Part shown: in pieces, positions 1 through 8,915 of the stretch
How the letters are laid out: each line of letters starts with the position of its first letter
Numbering within the stretch: position 1 is the first letter of the stretch
NCBI GenBank assembly: GCA_012728975.1
Contig: JAAYDZ010000016.1
Location: 51,713 to 115,712 of the forward strand
Source of the DNA: Bacteroidales bacterium
GTDB lineage: Bacteria; Bacteroidota; Bacteroidia; Bacteroidales; UBA932
Direction: 5' to 3'
DNA: 64,000 bases
Notes under the pieces: model-generated
What the model saw: the letters and a program-made list of their open reading frames with translations, nothing else
Database searches by the model: none
Told to the model about the DNA's origin: nothing
Translations under genes and position numbers: made by a program

Positions 1-2
1 AA

Positions 3-3000
3 GGCGCCATCACATTTGTGGCAATTTTGATCGGACTGGCCTGTGTTTTCCAGCTGTCATTTACAGCGGTTACATACATTCACGAAAACAAAGCTTCCAA
101 GTATGCTGAGGAAGTCGTTGTTGCAGAGCAGTCCAAGCCTTCGTTCAGCGAAATCTCGGAGCTGGACCAAGCATTTTATCTTGACGGAATAAGAACAGAG
201 GCCAAGAGCAAATATCTCGATTCTATAGCCAACAAGAAAATTTATTTGGGTTATACCTACAAAGAAGTTAAAGAGAAAGAGCTCAACCTCGGTCTTGATC
301 TTAAGGGCGGTATGAACGTGATGCTACAGCTTGATATGGCTGAGTTAGTGCGTTCCTGTGCACGTGAAAAGACCACTCCTGAGTTTGACCAGGCAATGGC
401 GCTTGCAAGGAGTAGAGCAGCAGAGACTCATACGGACTTCATCACTCTCTTTGCGGAGGCATGGAACGAAGTGGCTCCTAATCAGAGAATGTCATTCGAC
501 ATTGACCTTGACAAGCTTAGCGGTGATATAAGGAACAAATCCAGGGTTACCAATGAGGAGATTATTTCTCTCCTTCAGGGAGAGGCGGATGCCGTTATCA
601 ATAATTCCTACACCGTTGTGGAGAGGCGTATCAACCAGTTTGGTGTAGCACAGCCCAATATTCAGAAGATTGCTCGTACAGGTCGAATCCTTGTGGAGCT
701 TCCCGGCGTAAAAGAGCCTGAACGTGTCAGAAAACTTCTTCAGGGTACCGCATCTCTCGAATTCTGGCAGACATATACATATCAGGAAATTCAACCCTTC
801 CTCAATGAACTCAACAATGAAATCCGCGAACGCAATGAAGCACTTGAGGCGGAGGCAGCAACTGCAGATACAGTTGAGTTGGAAGATCCTGAAGACAGTG
901 AACTTAAGAGTATTGAAGAGGAACTTGCAGCAGCTACCGGTGACGTGAGTACCAGTGCTTCCGCGGTGGAGAAAGCCAATCCTCTTTTCGCAAAGCTTCA
1001 GCCATTCGGTGGCAATACAGCTTGTCTTGGTCTTGCACATTATCGCGATACAGCCGCAATCAACGCATGGTTCCGCGATACCCATATCGAGTTTCCCAAC
1101 GACTTTGTGCCCGCGTGGAGTTTCAAGGCATTCAGTGGTCCGGGCGTGGAGCTTGACACATACTACGAACTCATAGCCCTCAAGAATATAGCCGGAAAAG
1201 GTGCAGTTCTTGATGGATCAGTTATCACATCAGCAAGAGTCAACTACAACCAGATGACTGCCGCTGCTGAGGTAAGTATGACAATGAATAGCGCAGGTGC
1301 CGCCAGATGGGAGGTGATCACTGAGCAAAACATTGGTAAGCAGATTGCCATAGTAATGGATGGTTCCGTATATTCATATCCTAACGTACAGAATAAGATT
1401 TCCGGAGGTAATTCTCAGATTACAGGTAGGTTTACTCAAGCTGAGGCTGATGACCTTGCTACTGTACTTAAGTCAGGAAAACTTTCAACTCCTGCCCGCA
1501 TTGTTCAAGAGCAGGTAGTAGGTCCCTCACTTGGTGGTGCTTCCATTAGATCGGGTATGATCTCATTCGCAATCGCATTCTTGCTTGTGTTGCTCTATAT
1601 GGCGCTGTTCTATAGGAGAGCCGGTATCTATGCAGACATTGCGTTGCTCTGCAACGTGCTTTTCCTCTTCGGCGCCTTAGTCTCATTCGGTGCAGTTCTT
1701 ACATTGCCCGGTATTGCCGGTCTTGTACTGACGATGGGTATGGCGGTCGATGCCAACGTTATCATATATGAGCGTGTTAAAGAGGAGCTCAGAGCGGGCA
1801 AGGCACTCCGTTTGGCTATTGCTGACGGTTATAAGAACGCTTATTCGGCTATTATAGACGGTCAGTTGACCACTATAATCACGGGTATTATACTCTATTT
1901 CTTCGGTTCCGGTGCAGTGAAAGGTTTTGCCGCCGTATTGATCATCGGTATCATAACCTCCGTATTGACTTCCATTTTCATCACCCGTCTCCTTATGGAA
2001 GCAAGACTCAAGAGAAATAAGGATATTTCTTTTGATTCTCCTGCAACCAAGAACTTCCTCAAGGATACGAAGGTCAACTTCCTCGGTATGAGAAAGTGGG
2101 CATATATAGCCTCCGGTGTCGTAATTTTGATTTGTTTCGTATCTTTCTTTACCAAGGGCTTTACATTCGGTGTTGATTTCAGCGGAGGACGTACTTATGT
2201 GGTAAGATTTGATGCTCCGGTAACTCCCGAGGAGGTACGTGCAGCCACAATGGAGGAATTTGGCGAAGCCGCAGAGGTAAAACAATTCGGAGGCGCCAGC
2301 CAAATGAGGATTACCACCAAATATAAAGTGAGTGATCAGTCTCAGGAGGTTGACAAAGAGGTTGAGGCCAAGCTCTATGAGGCTCTGAAAGACTTCTATG
2401 CTACGCCACTCACTCTCGACGGTTTTACGTCAACTCTTGACAACCCTAACGGTATCATAAGTTCGGACCGTGTGGATGCATCAGTCGCAAGCGAAATGCA
2501 GAGAGATGCCATTATCGCAGTTATCTTTTCCCTGATTGCTATTTTCGGCTACATAGCGATCAGATTCCGCAACTGGACCTGGGGTGTTGGCGGTGTCTCT
2601 TCACTTATTCACAACACCATCATTGTAGTAGGATTCTTCTCAATCTTTACGGGAGTTCTTCCATTTACTCTTGACGTTGACCAGCAATTTATTGCAGCGG
2701 TATTGACTATCATCGGTTACTCTATCAATGACAACGTGGTGATATTTGACCGTATCCGTGAATACAGGACTCTCTATCCCAACCGTCCTCTCTATCAGAA
2801 CGTAAATGAGGCTCTTAATAGTACGCTTTCCAGGACAATAAATACTGCCCTTACTACTTTGATTGTGCTTATTGCAATCGCTATTTTCGGTGGTGAGAGC
2901 ATTCGAGGCTTCTCGGTTGCACTTGCACTTGGTGTTGCAGTAGGTACTTACGCTTCTATCTTTGTAGGAACTCCGATTATGTATGATCTCAATGTTCGCA

Positions 3001-3041
3001 AGGAGAAGAAACTTGAAGTAAAAACCGCTAAGAAGAAATAA
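3..3041 (+). CDS. secDF: Protein translocase SecDF fusion (5' end outside window)
   Basis: SecD and SecF fused in one chain, the inner-membrane RND-type part of the Sec translocon that uses proton motive force to pull exported proteins into the periplasm. The reading frame is open to the left edge, so the true start lies just upstream; an in-frame GTG at 18 is internal. Counting from that GTG, the SecD motif LGLDLKGG is near residue 92, the TM4 signature AVDANVIIYERV near 574, the SecF motif VDFSGG near 717 and the SecF counterpart SINDNVVIFDR near 902. About 1,010 residues is normal for Bacteroidetes SecDF. A Rho-independent terminator follows, so this is the end of its transcription unit. 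Confidence 0.97.
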   Translation, partial: GAITFVAILIGLACVFQLSFTAVTYIHENKASKYAEEVVVAEQSKPSFSEISELDQAFYLDGIRTEAKSKYLDSIANKKIYLGYTYKEVKEKELNLGLDLKGGMNVMLQLDMAELVRSCAREKTTPEFDQAMALARSRAAETHTDFITLFAEAWNEVAPNQRMSFDIDLDKLSGDIRNKSRVTNEEIISLLQGEADAVINNSYTVVERRINQFGVAQPNIQKIARTGRILVELPGVKEPERVRKLLQGTASLEFWQTYTYQEIQPFLNELNNEIRERNEALEAEAATADTVELEDPEDSELKSIEEELAAATGDVSTSASAVEKANPLFAKLQPFGGNTACLGLAHYRDTAAINAWFRDTHIEFPNDFVPAWSFKAFSGPGVELDTYYELIALKNIAGKGAVLDGSVITSARVNYNQMTAAAEVSMTMNSAGAARWEVITEQNIGKQIAIVMDGSVYSYPNVQNKISGGNSQITGRFTQAEADDLATVLKSGKLSTPARIVQEQVVGPSLGGASIRSGMISFAIAFLLVLLYMALFYRRAGIYADIALLCNVLFLFGALVSFGAVLTLPGIAGLVLTMGMAVDANVIIYERVKEELRAGKALRLAIADGYKNAYSAIIDGQLTTIITGIILYFFGSGAVKGFAAVLIIGIITSVLTSIFITRLLMEARLKRNKDISFDSPATKNFLKDTKVNFLGMRKWAYIASGVVILICFVSFFTKGFTFGVDFSGGRTYVVRFDAPVTPEEVRAATMEEFGEAAEVKQFGGASQMRITTKYKVSDQSQEVDKEVEAKLYEALKDFYATPLTLDGFTSTLDNPNGIISSDRVDASVASEMQRDAIIAVIFSLIAIFGYIAIRFRNWTWGVGGVSSLIHNTIIVVGFFSIFTGVLPFTLDVDQQFIAAVLTIIGYSINDNVVIFDRIREYRTLYPNRPLYQNVNEALNSTLSRTINTALTTLIVLIAIAIFGGESIRGFSVALALGVAVGTYASIFVGTPIMYDLNVRKEKKLEVKTAKKK

Positions 3042-3067
3042 TTCCCTAAAAGAATAATTTTAATTTC

Positions 3068-3103
3068 AAATAAGAGCAAATCTTCGGTTTGCTCTTATTT
3101 TTT
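3068..3103 (+). terminator. Rho-independent terminator after secDF
   Basis: A 13-bp perfect stem (AAATAAGAGCAAA with TTTGCTCTTATTT), a 7-nt loop and a run of T. It lies 26 bases after the secDF stop. Confidence 0.9.
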
Positions 3104-3104
3104 G

Positions 3105-3112
3105 TAACTTTG
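3105..3112 (+). promoter_or_regulatory. -7 box of the tryptophanase promoter
   Basis: TAACTTTG matches the Bacteroidetes -7 consensus TAnnTTTG, immediately after the secDF terminator and 28 bases before the tnaA start. The -33 element is not clear. Confidence 0.6.
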
Positions 3113-3140
3113 TAGCCGTTTAATATTAAAAATTATAATT

Positions 3141-4520
3141 ATGGACTTACCTTTTGCAGAATCTTATAAGATAAAGACAGTTGAAAGTCTTAAGCGTAGT
3201 ATACGCGCTGAGAGAGAGAAGTGGATTGCCGAGGCTAAATACAATCTCTTCAACCTCAAGAGCGATTATGTATTCATAGATCTTCTTACCGATTCCGGTA
3301 CCGGAGCAATGAGTGACAAACAGTGGGCAGCCATTATGGAAGGCGACGAAAGTTATGCCGGTGCAAGGTCCTATTATGCCCTTAAAGAGTCGATCGAGGA
3401 GGTGACGGGGTTCCGCTACTTCATCCCCACACATCAAGGCAGGGCGGCTGAAAACGTGCTTTTCTCGGCAATTATCAAAGAGGGAGACATACTCCCCGGA
3501 AATTCGCATTTTGATACCACTAAAGGTCACATCGAATTTCGCAAGGCATATGCAATTGACTGCACAATCGATGAAGCTAAGGATACCGAACTTGAAATTC
3601 CCTTCAAGGGAAATATAGATCTTGATAAACTTGAGAATGTCTTGAAGAGCAATCCTGTGGAAAAAATTCCTGCAATAGTACTTACAGTGACAAACAATAC
3701 AGCCGGAGGTCAGCCCGTATCGATGGCAAATGTCAAAGGCGTGGCCGGTCTGGCAAAAAAATATGGCGTAAAACTGCTGATTGACTCAGCCCGTTTTGCT
3801 GAAAATGCATATTTTATCAAAACCCGTGAAGAGGGTTATCAGGATAAGGAGATAAGAGAAATTACCCGCGAATTGTTTTCATACGCGGATATGATGACGA
3901 TGTCCTCAAAAAAGGATGCTATCGTCAATATAGGTGGTTTCGTGGCTTTCAGGGCTGAAGAGGATATGCAGAAATGCCATATGTATTGCATTATGAATGA
4001 AGGTTATTTGACCTATGGCGGACAGGCAGGCAGGGATATGAATGCACTTGCTCAAGGCTTGCGCGAAGGCACCGAGTTTGATTATCTCGAGACACGTATC
4101 AGGCAGGTAGAGTATCTGGGCAAAAAACTGGATGAATATGGTATCCCTTACCAAAGACCTGCGGGCGGACATGCCATTTTTGTGGATGCTAAAAAAATTC
4201 TCACAAAGGTTCCAAAAGAGGAGTTTATAGCTCAGACGCTCGGTATAGAACTCTACTTGGAAGCCGGTATCCGCAGTGTTGAGATAGGAGCGCTTCTCGC
4301 AGACCGCGATCCCGTGACCAAAGAAAATCGCTATCCCGCACTCGAATTACTTCGTCTTGCAATTCCGCGTCGTGTCTATACCAACAATCATATGGATTAT
4401 ATCGCTGCTGCTCTCAAAAATGTATATGATCGCCGGGAGAGCATTACACGGGGCTACGTTATAACAAAGGAGCTCCCGATTATGAGACACTTTACTGTAG
4501 AGCTGGAAAAAGCAGAGTAG
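3141..4520 (+). CDS. tnaA: Tryptophanase (PLP-dependent, makes indole)
   Basis: 459 residues, the usual length for Bacteroidetes tryptophanase. It cleaves L-tryptophan to indole, pyruvate and ammonia with pyridoxal phosphate. Family motifs are visible: FIDLLTDSGTGAMSD near residue 45, THQGRAAEN, DSARFAENAYF, and the cofactor lysine in SSKKD (residues 257-258). The close relative tyrosine phenol-lyase has an arginine that binds the phenol ring in its VRSMERG segment; here the segment reads IRSVEIG, with isoleucine as in tryptophanase. No tnaC-like leader peptide or tnaB permease is adjacent, so control differs from the enterobacterial operon. The gene has its own promoter and terminator and is probably monocistronic. 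Confidence 0.93.
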   Translation: MDLPFAESYKIKTVESLKRSIRAEREKWIAEAKYNLFNLKSDYVFIDLLTDSGTGAMSDKQWAAIMEGDESYAGARSYYALKESIEEVTGFRYFIPTHQGRAAENVLFSAIIKEGDILPGNSHFDTTKGHIEFRKAYAIDCTIDEAKDTELEIPFKGNIDLDKLENVLKSNPVEKIPAIVLTVTNNTAGGQPVSMANVKGVAGLAKKYGVKLLIDSARFAENAYFIKTREEGYQDKEIREITRELFSYADMMTMSSKKDAIVNIGGFVAFRAEEDMQKCHMYCIMNEGYLTYGGQAGRDMNALAQGLREGTEFDYLETRIRQVEYLGKKLDEYGIPYQRPAGGHAIFVDAKKILTKVPKEEFIAQTLGIELYLEAGIRSVEIGALLADRDPVTKENRYPALELLRLAIPRRVYTNNHMDYIAAALKNVYDRRESITRGYVITKELPIMRHFTVELEKAE

Positions 4521-4560
4521 TGGTGCGAGTTACGCGTTGCGGGTTACGGATTGTAGAGTT
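4521..4560 (+). repeat. Degenerate heptameric repeat 3' of tnaA
   Basis: Starts at the base after the tnaA stop. It reads as imperfect 7-mers of the type GCGAGTT, ACGCGTT, GCGGGTT, ACGGATT. Same family as the repeats at 4654, 36980, 38441, 45030 and 49860. Confidence 0.6.
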
Positions 4561-4600
4561 GTTTCGAATAGGGAGTATTAAGTAAATCACTATATCTCCT

Positions 4601-4645
4601 AACAACAAAGCCCCGAAGTTTTTTCACTTTCGGGGCTTTGTTGTT
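4601..4645. terminator. Bidirectional terminator hairpin between tnaA and the DUF2723 gene
   Basis: A 17-bp perfect inverted repeat (AACAACAAAGCCCCGAA and its complement) around an 11-nt loop, between two convergent genes. Confidence 0.85.
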
Positions 4646-4653
4646 GCTGTTGG

Positions 4654-4722
4654 CCACTCAGAACTCATGATCTCAACACGTACCCTGCAATTCACACCAC
4701 TCACCACTACACACTACATACT
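4654..4722 (-). repeat. Degenerate heptameric repeat 3' of the DUF2723 gene
   Basis: Read on the minus strand, directly after the DUF2723 stop, it gives AGTATGT, AGTGTGT, AGTGGTG, AGTGGTG and then drifts. It shares the word AGTTCTGAGT with the repeat at 49860-49996. Confidence 0.6.
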
Positions 4723-7700
4723 ATAATTCTACTAACCGGCGTTTGATTGAGTTGGCAAACTCTTTCTGATCGTATCGCTCAAAAATGTTTACAACATAGT
4801 AGAGCAGAGTTACATTTGTGTCCAGTTCCCTGGTTGAGAGAACGTCGTTACCATGAGGTGTTGCAAAGAATCTTGCCATCTGTAAAGTCTCTTCTACAAA
4901 TTGGTCAGCAAGCGCTATTGCCTTTTGGCTCTTACCTATAATCAGGTATTGTTCTATCATATCCATGATCGAATACTCATTGATAGAGTGCAAAAATGTG
5001 ATATTATAGGGGAAGTTCTTTCTGGGCATGATATCTAAAGCCATATCCAGTAATGTTTCGGCCTTTTGAGTCTTTCCGCTCTGTATGAGTTTTCTTGAAA
5101 CCTTGGCAAACATCTCCCTTACCGGTTGAACGGCCATAAACGAGTAGATATTTTGGTAATCCACATGGATTGTAGTGTCTTTGAGCGAATCAAATCTGTA
5201 TGTTTCTGTGATTATTTTATACATTTTATCTTCGTCAATCTGAGGATTATCACGCGTGTCAGGAGTGTATATGGGTACAAATTTGTTAGCCATACCATCG
5301 GACTGGAACCATTTTTCAAGCCCTAAATCCAGGTCGGACCCGGTTGTAACACAGTAAACCGGCCTGTCCCATTGGTAAGTGGAGAGGAAGTCCAGTATTA
5401 TGAGAGAGGTCTTGCCTATCCTGTCGGCATCTATGTTGAGCACAACAGTATCCACAATTTTGTCATAATCCTTTTCAGCCACAATTCCATACTTTTTGAC
5501 ATTCTCCTTATTGACGGGAATTAACAACTGCTTGGCGGGGAGGAAGTCAGTCTTTCCATCAGAGAGTCTATACTGCGGATTGCGGAAAATATCGATTGCC
5601 TGTGAGGCCAGGATCGGTCTGTCGATAGCATTTATCACATAAGGATAATCGTTTGTGCCGTATAGATACTGAACTCTCGGTATGGTAATTTTCAGAGGTT
5701 CTGAATCGTATTGCTTGCATTGCATCTGGTCAATGTACCAGTCTGTGCCGAGAAGCGATGTGTTGACTATACGCACATCAGTACGGACTTCCTCCACCTC
5801 CTGCTGATACCAGAGAGGGAAGGTATCATTGTCTCCATAAGTAATCAAGATTGCATTGGGGTCCGTTCCGGCAAGATAATTATATCCCCAATCGTTTGCC
5901 GTATAGCGTCCGCTGCGGTCGTGATCATCCCAGTTTTCGCATCCCATCAGAATTGCGACACCAAGACACAGGGCGGTCGCTACTCCTGCGCCTGCTATGG
6001 CAGCACCGCCTTCTTTCTTTTTGTGGATTTTTTCGATCCAGCTCTGGATTGCCATTACCGCCAGGCCTATCCAGATGGTAAAGACATAGAATGAACCCGC
6101 ATAAGCGTAGTCACGTTCGCGCACCTGGAAGGGTTGCTGGTTTAAGTAAACCACAATGGCGATCCCGGTGAGGATAAAAAGCAGCGAGGTTACCCAGCAG
6201 TTGCGTTCATCTTTGCGTAGTTGGAAGAAGAATCCTATCAGACCAAGTATCAGAGGGAGGAAATAATAATGATTTTTAGCCCTATTGTTTTTAAGGATGT
6301 CCGGTGCCTCGGATTGGTCTCCCAGACGCATTCGGTCAATAAATCCGATACCGCTCTCCCAGTTGCCTGAAATCAGGTCGGAGGGCTCTTGTCCGTGGAA
6401 ATCATTCTGCCTTCCGGCAAAATTCCACATAAAGTAGCGGAAATACATATAATTGAGCTGATAATCGAAGAAAAATCTCAGATTATCCTTGAATTTAGGC
6501 ATCTGAATTACCTGTCTTTCACCCCTGATTGTTATCGTACGGTTGTTCTTAACCTTTGCGTAGCTATCATATAATTTGATATATTTTTGATCAAATGCAT
6601 TCCACATCCTCGGAAAGAACATTTTTGCCTTCGAAGGAAAAATCACTTCTATGTTTTCCGCTTTGTAGTAACGATCGTCGAGAGGGGTATAATAATGCAC
6701 CTTTTTAGTATCATATGGTGAGGTGTAGGCCTGTCCATAAATGATCGGATTGCTGCCGTACTGCTCACGGCTTAGGTATCTTACCAGTGTATAGGGATTA
6801 TCGGGTTGATACTCATTGGTCGGAGTATTTGCGCTCGCACGGATAACCACAACGGCAAAGGTCGAAAAACCGATAAGGATAGTGGTAAAAGAGAGCACAA
6901 TAGTATGTAAAATAGCTTTATCCCTTTTTCTAAGCCGGTACATTCCTACGAAACAGACTACAAGGAGCAGCACGAGGAATATCGTTGCACCCAGATTGAA
7001 AGGAGCACCGAAACCGTTTACAAATATTCTGTCAACGAAACCGGCAATTCTCGGTAAATACTGTACAACCCCGATCATTATAGCCAAAATGATTGCACCA
7101 GAGAGGAGAAGCATCCCGATACCGCTTTTCCAGTTGACTTTTTGTGCCTTTTTGTAATAAATAATGAAAGTTATGGCGGGAATCGCCAGAAGGTTGAGCA
7201 GATGCACACCTATGGAGAGACCCATCAGAAAGGATATCAGTATAATCCATCGGTTGGCATATTTGCTATCAGCCTCCTCTTCCCACTTTAGGATTGCCCA
7301 AAAGACGACTGCCGTAAAGAGGGAAGACATAGCATATACTTCAGCCTCGACTGCAGAAAACCAGAATGTATCGGAAAAGCAGTATGCGAGCGCTCCAACT
7401 ACACCGGCCCCATAAATCGCTATTGCATTGGCTATGGAAAGATCTTTGCCACTCTTCTCGTTGAGTCGCATGCCCAGATGGACAATTGTCAGATAGAGGA
7501 AAAAGATGGTGAAAGCCGAGCAGAGAGCACTCATAACATTGACTGCCGCCGCAGCTTGCATCTTGCCCGTAAACATTGTGAAAAATCGGGCAAAAAGCTG
7601 GAAAACCGGGTTCCCTGGCGGGTGTCCTACTTCAAGTTTGTAGGAAGATGCGATAAATTCACCGCAATCCCAAAAACTGGTAGTAGGCTCGATGGTCATA

Positions 7701-7777
7701 AGATAGACAACTGCCGCAACCAGTAGGATTACCGATGCAATGATTCTGTTGTAAAGGGTGAATTTCCTTGAATTCAT
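4721..7777 (-). CDS. DUF2723 multi-pass membrane protein (TMEM260-like GT-C glycosyltransferase candidate)
   Basis: 1,018 residues. About a dozen hydrophobic segments occupy the first ~300 residues and then ~500-620; a soluble region with a helical, TPR-like tail follows. The DUF2723 signature is near residues 31-58: TTSFWDCGEF followed by VGHPPGNP, with an acidic pair in the first luminal loop as in GT-C glycosyltransferases. The human member TMEM260 is a protein O-mannosyltransferase, so a role in the general O-glycosylation of exported proteins known in Bacteroidetes is plausible, but that is inference. The gene stands alone between a bidirectional terminator and a divergent promoter. It starts at ATG 7777, 38 bases from a good -7 box. 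Confidence 0.85.
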   Translation of the reverse strand: MNSRKFTLYNRIIASVILLVAAVVYLMTIEPTTSFWDCGEFIASSYKLEVGHPPGNPVFQLFARFFTMFTGKMQAAAAVNVMSALCSAFTIFFLYLTIVHLGMRLNEKSGKDLSIANAIAIYGAGVVGALAYCFSDTFWFSAVEAEVYAMSSLFTAVVFWAILKWEEEADSKYANRWIILISFLMGLSIGVHLLNLLAIPAITFIIYYKKAQKVNWKSGIGMLLLSGAIILAIMIGVVQYLPRIAGFVDRIFVNGFGAPFNLGATIFLVLLLVVCFVGMYRLRKRDKAILHTIVLSFTTILIGFSTFAVVVIRASANTPTNEYQPDNPYTLVRYLSREQYGSNPIIYGQAYTSPYDTKKVHYYTPLDDRYYKAENIEVIFPSKAKMFFPRMWNAFDQKYIKLYDSYAKVKNNRTITIRGERQVIQMPKFKDNLRFFFDYQLNYMYFRYFMWNFAGRQNDFHGQEPSDLISGNWESGIGFIDRMRLGDQSEAPDILKNNRAKNHYYFLPLILGLIGFFFQLRKDERNCWVTSLLFILTGIAIVVYLNQQPFQVRERDYAYAGSFYVFTIWIGLAVMAIQSWIEKIHKKKEGGAAIAGAGVATALCLGVAILMGCENWDDHDRSGRYTANDWGYNYLAGTDPNAILITYGDNDTFPLWYQQEVEEVRTDVRIVNTSLLGTDWYIDQMQCKQYDSEPLKITIPRVQYLYGTNDYPYVINAIDRPILASQAIDIFRNPQYRLSDGKTDFLPAKQLLIPVNKENVKKYGIVAEKDYDKIVDTVVLNIDADRIGKTSLIILDFLSTYQWDRPVYCVTTGSDLDLGLEKWFQSDGMANKFVPIYTPDTRDNPQIDEDKMYKIITETYRFDSLKDTTIHVDYQNIYSFMAVQPVREMFAKVSRKLIQSGKTQKAETLLDMALDIMPRKNFPYNITFLHSINEYSIMDMIEQYLIIGKSQKAIALADQFVEETLQMARFFATPHGNDVLSTRELDTNVTLLYYVVNIFERYDQKEFANSIKRRLVEL

Positions 7778-7814
7778 AATATCTGTTATAATCTATATAC
7801 TTTTATACAAGCAA

Positions 7815-7822
7815 CAAAGTTA
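7815..7822 (-). promoter_or_regulatory. -7 box for the DUF2723 gene
   Basis: TAACTTTG on the minus strand, matching TAnnTTTG. The divergent yciH -7 box lies 14 bases away. Confidence 0.6.
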
Positions 7823-7836
7823 AAAATATTTATGAC

Positions 7837-7844
7837 TACCTTTG
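7837..7844 (+). promoter_or_regulatory. -7 box for the yciH operon
   Basis: TACCTTTG, a consensus TAnnTTTG box 16 bases before the yciH ATG. It implies a very short leader. Confidence 0.6.
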
Positions 7845-7860
7845 CAAAAAAAGAACCACT

Positions 7861-8208
7861 ATGTCAGACAACGACTGGAAAAGCAGATTGGGCGTAGTTT
7901 TTTCAACCAATCCCGACTTTAGATATGAAACCTTCGAAGATGAGTCTCCGATGGAGACTATTCCTGCGGAAAAGCAGCGGTTGATTGTCTCCATCGACCG
8001 TCGCAATCGAGGTGGCAAACAGGTTACCCTTGTCAAAGGTTTTGTTGGAAGTGAAGAGGATCTTTTGGCATTAGGTAAAACTCTCAAGAGTAAATGTGGT
8101 GTGGGCGGTTCTGTCAAAGAGGGCGAAATCATTATTCAAGGAGATTTCCGCGAGAGGATTGTCTCATTGCTACAGTCAATGGGCTACAACGCTAGAAGAA
8201 GCAACTGA
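7861..8208 (+). CDS. SUI1/eIF1-family translation factor (YciH-like)
   Basis: 115 residues, the length of bacterial YciH. The N-terminal half is poorly conserved. The C-terminal SUI1 fold is recognisable by the basic DRRNRGGKQVTLVKGF segment near residue 44 and a GGSVKEGEIIIQGDFRERI segment near residue 81. Bacterial members are thought to help the ribosome discriminate initiation codons; their exact role is unsettled. First gene of an operon: its stop overlaps the start of the DUF4271 gene by one base. Confidence 0.9.
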   Translation: MSDNDWKSRLGVVFSTNPDFRYETFEDESPMETIPAEKQRLIVSIDRRNRGGKQVTLVKGFVGSEEDLLALGKTLKSKCGVGGSVKEGEIIIQGDFRERIVSLLQSMGYNARRSN

Positions 8209-8912
8209 TGAATGTTCAAGATACCATACGGAACATAAGCGATTGCTGGCAAGAGAGCCGTCTCTCACTTGTTGCTGAGCCTTATTCAATGCCAATACAG
8301 CCCGTTGAGAGTGATATGATCCTCTCCATAGTTGTTGCCTCTCTGCTTGTCCTTTTCATTATCTTCAACCGCAGGGTCATCAACGCGACTTTCTGTTCTT
8401 TTTCGGTATTAACTGATAAGCGGAAAATCCGAGAAGTATTCAACGAAAATTATAACAATGTCTCAATACGGGTGACATTTCTGATTTGTTTGCCCCTACT
8501 AAGCTTCATCCTCTGCAGATCCGGAGTAGCAGCACATGGCTTTTTGCTCACTTTGGCGGCTTTTGCCGGTTTTTTCCTCTTCAAGCAACTTTCATTTTTG
8601 GTAATGTCGTGGTTGTGGGGCAAAAAGGAGGCTGTACAAAGTGTTTATCGTCTCAATTTTTCGACTGCAATAATAGTGACGTTGACTTCATTACCGGTAC
8701 CGGTAATTCTGCGCATTGTTCCTGATATGGGACATATTGTGGTCCTGATATGCCTGGGAGTGATATTTCTAGTGTGGTATCTGCTCTACTTAATCAAAAG
8801 TATGCGAATATTTATTTCTTCAGGATTTTCGCATTTTTTAGGCTTTTTGTATCTTTGTGGCTTGGAATTGCTGCCTGTCATCCTTTTGGCAGACATAGCA
8901 GTAAGGTTTTGA
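8208..8912 (+). CDS. DUF4271 integral membrane protein
   Basis: 234 residues with about six hydrophobic segments, the first near residues 35-50, no signal peptide and no catalytic motif I can name. The match to DUF4271 rests on size, membrane topology and the conserved Bacteroidetes context immediately upstream of a HemD-like protein. It overlaps yciH by one base and ends 3 bases before hemD, so the genes are very likely co-translated. Function is unknown. Confidence 0.75.
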   Translation: MNVQDTIRNISDCWQESRLSLVAEPYSMPIQPVESDMILSIVVASLLVLFIIFNRRVINATFCSFSVLTDKRKIREVFNENYNNVSIRVTFLICLPLLSFILCRSGVAAHGFLLTLAAFAGFFLFKQLSFLVMSWLWGKKEAVQSVYRLNFSTAIIVTLTSLPVPVILRIVPDMGHIVVLICLGVIFLVWYLLYLIKSMRIFISSGFSHFLGFLYLCGLELLPVILLADIAVRF

Positions 8913-8915
8913 AAT

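Noticed and set aside
492..1085. Long antisense open frames inside secDF, groEL, dnaE and other genes
   Set aside because: They are shadows of strongly recognised coding regions, have no promoter or family match, and show compositional bias expected from the opposite strand.
3141..4520. Tyrosine phenol-lyase instead of tryptophanase
   Set aside because: The position of the phenol-binding arginine holds isoleucine (SVEIG), and DSARFAENA also matches tryptophanase.
4521..4722. CRISPR array from the repeat-like words near tnaA
   Set aside because: Repeats are degenerate 7-mers without constant-length spacers, and no cas gene is present in the window.
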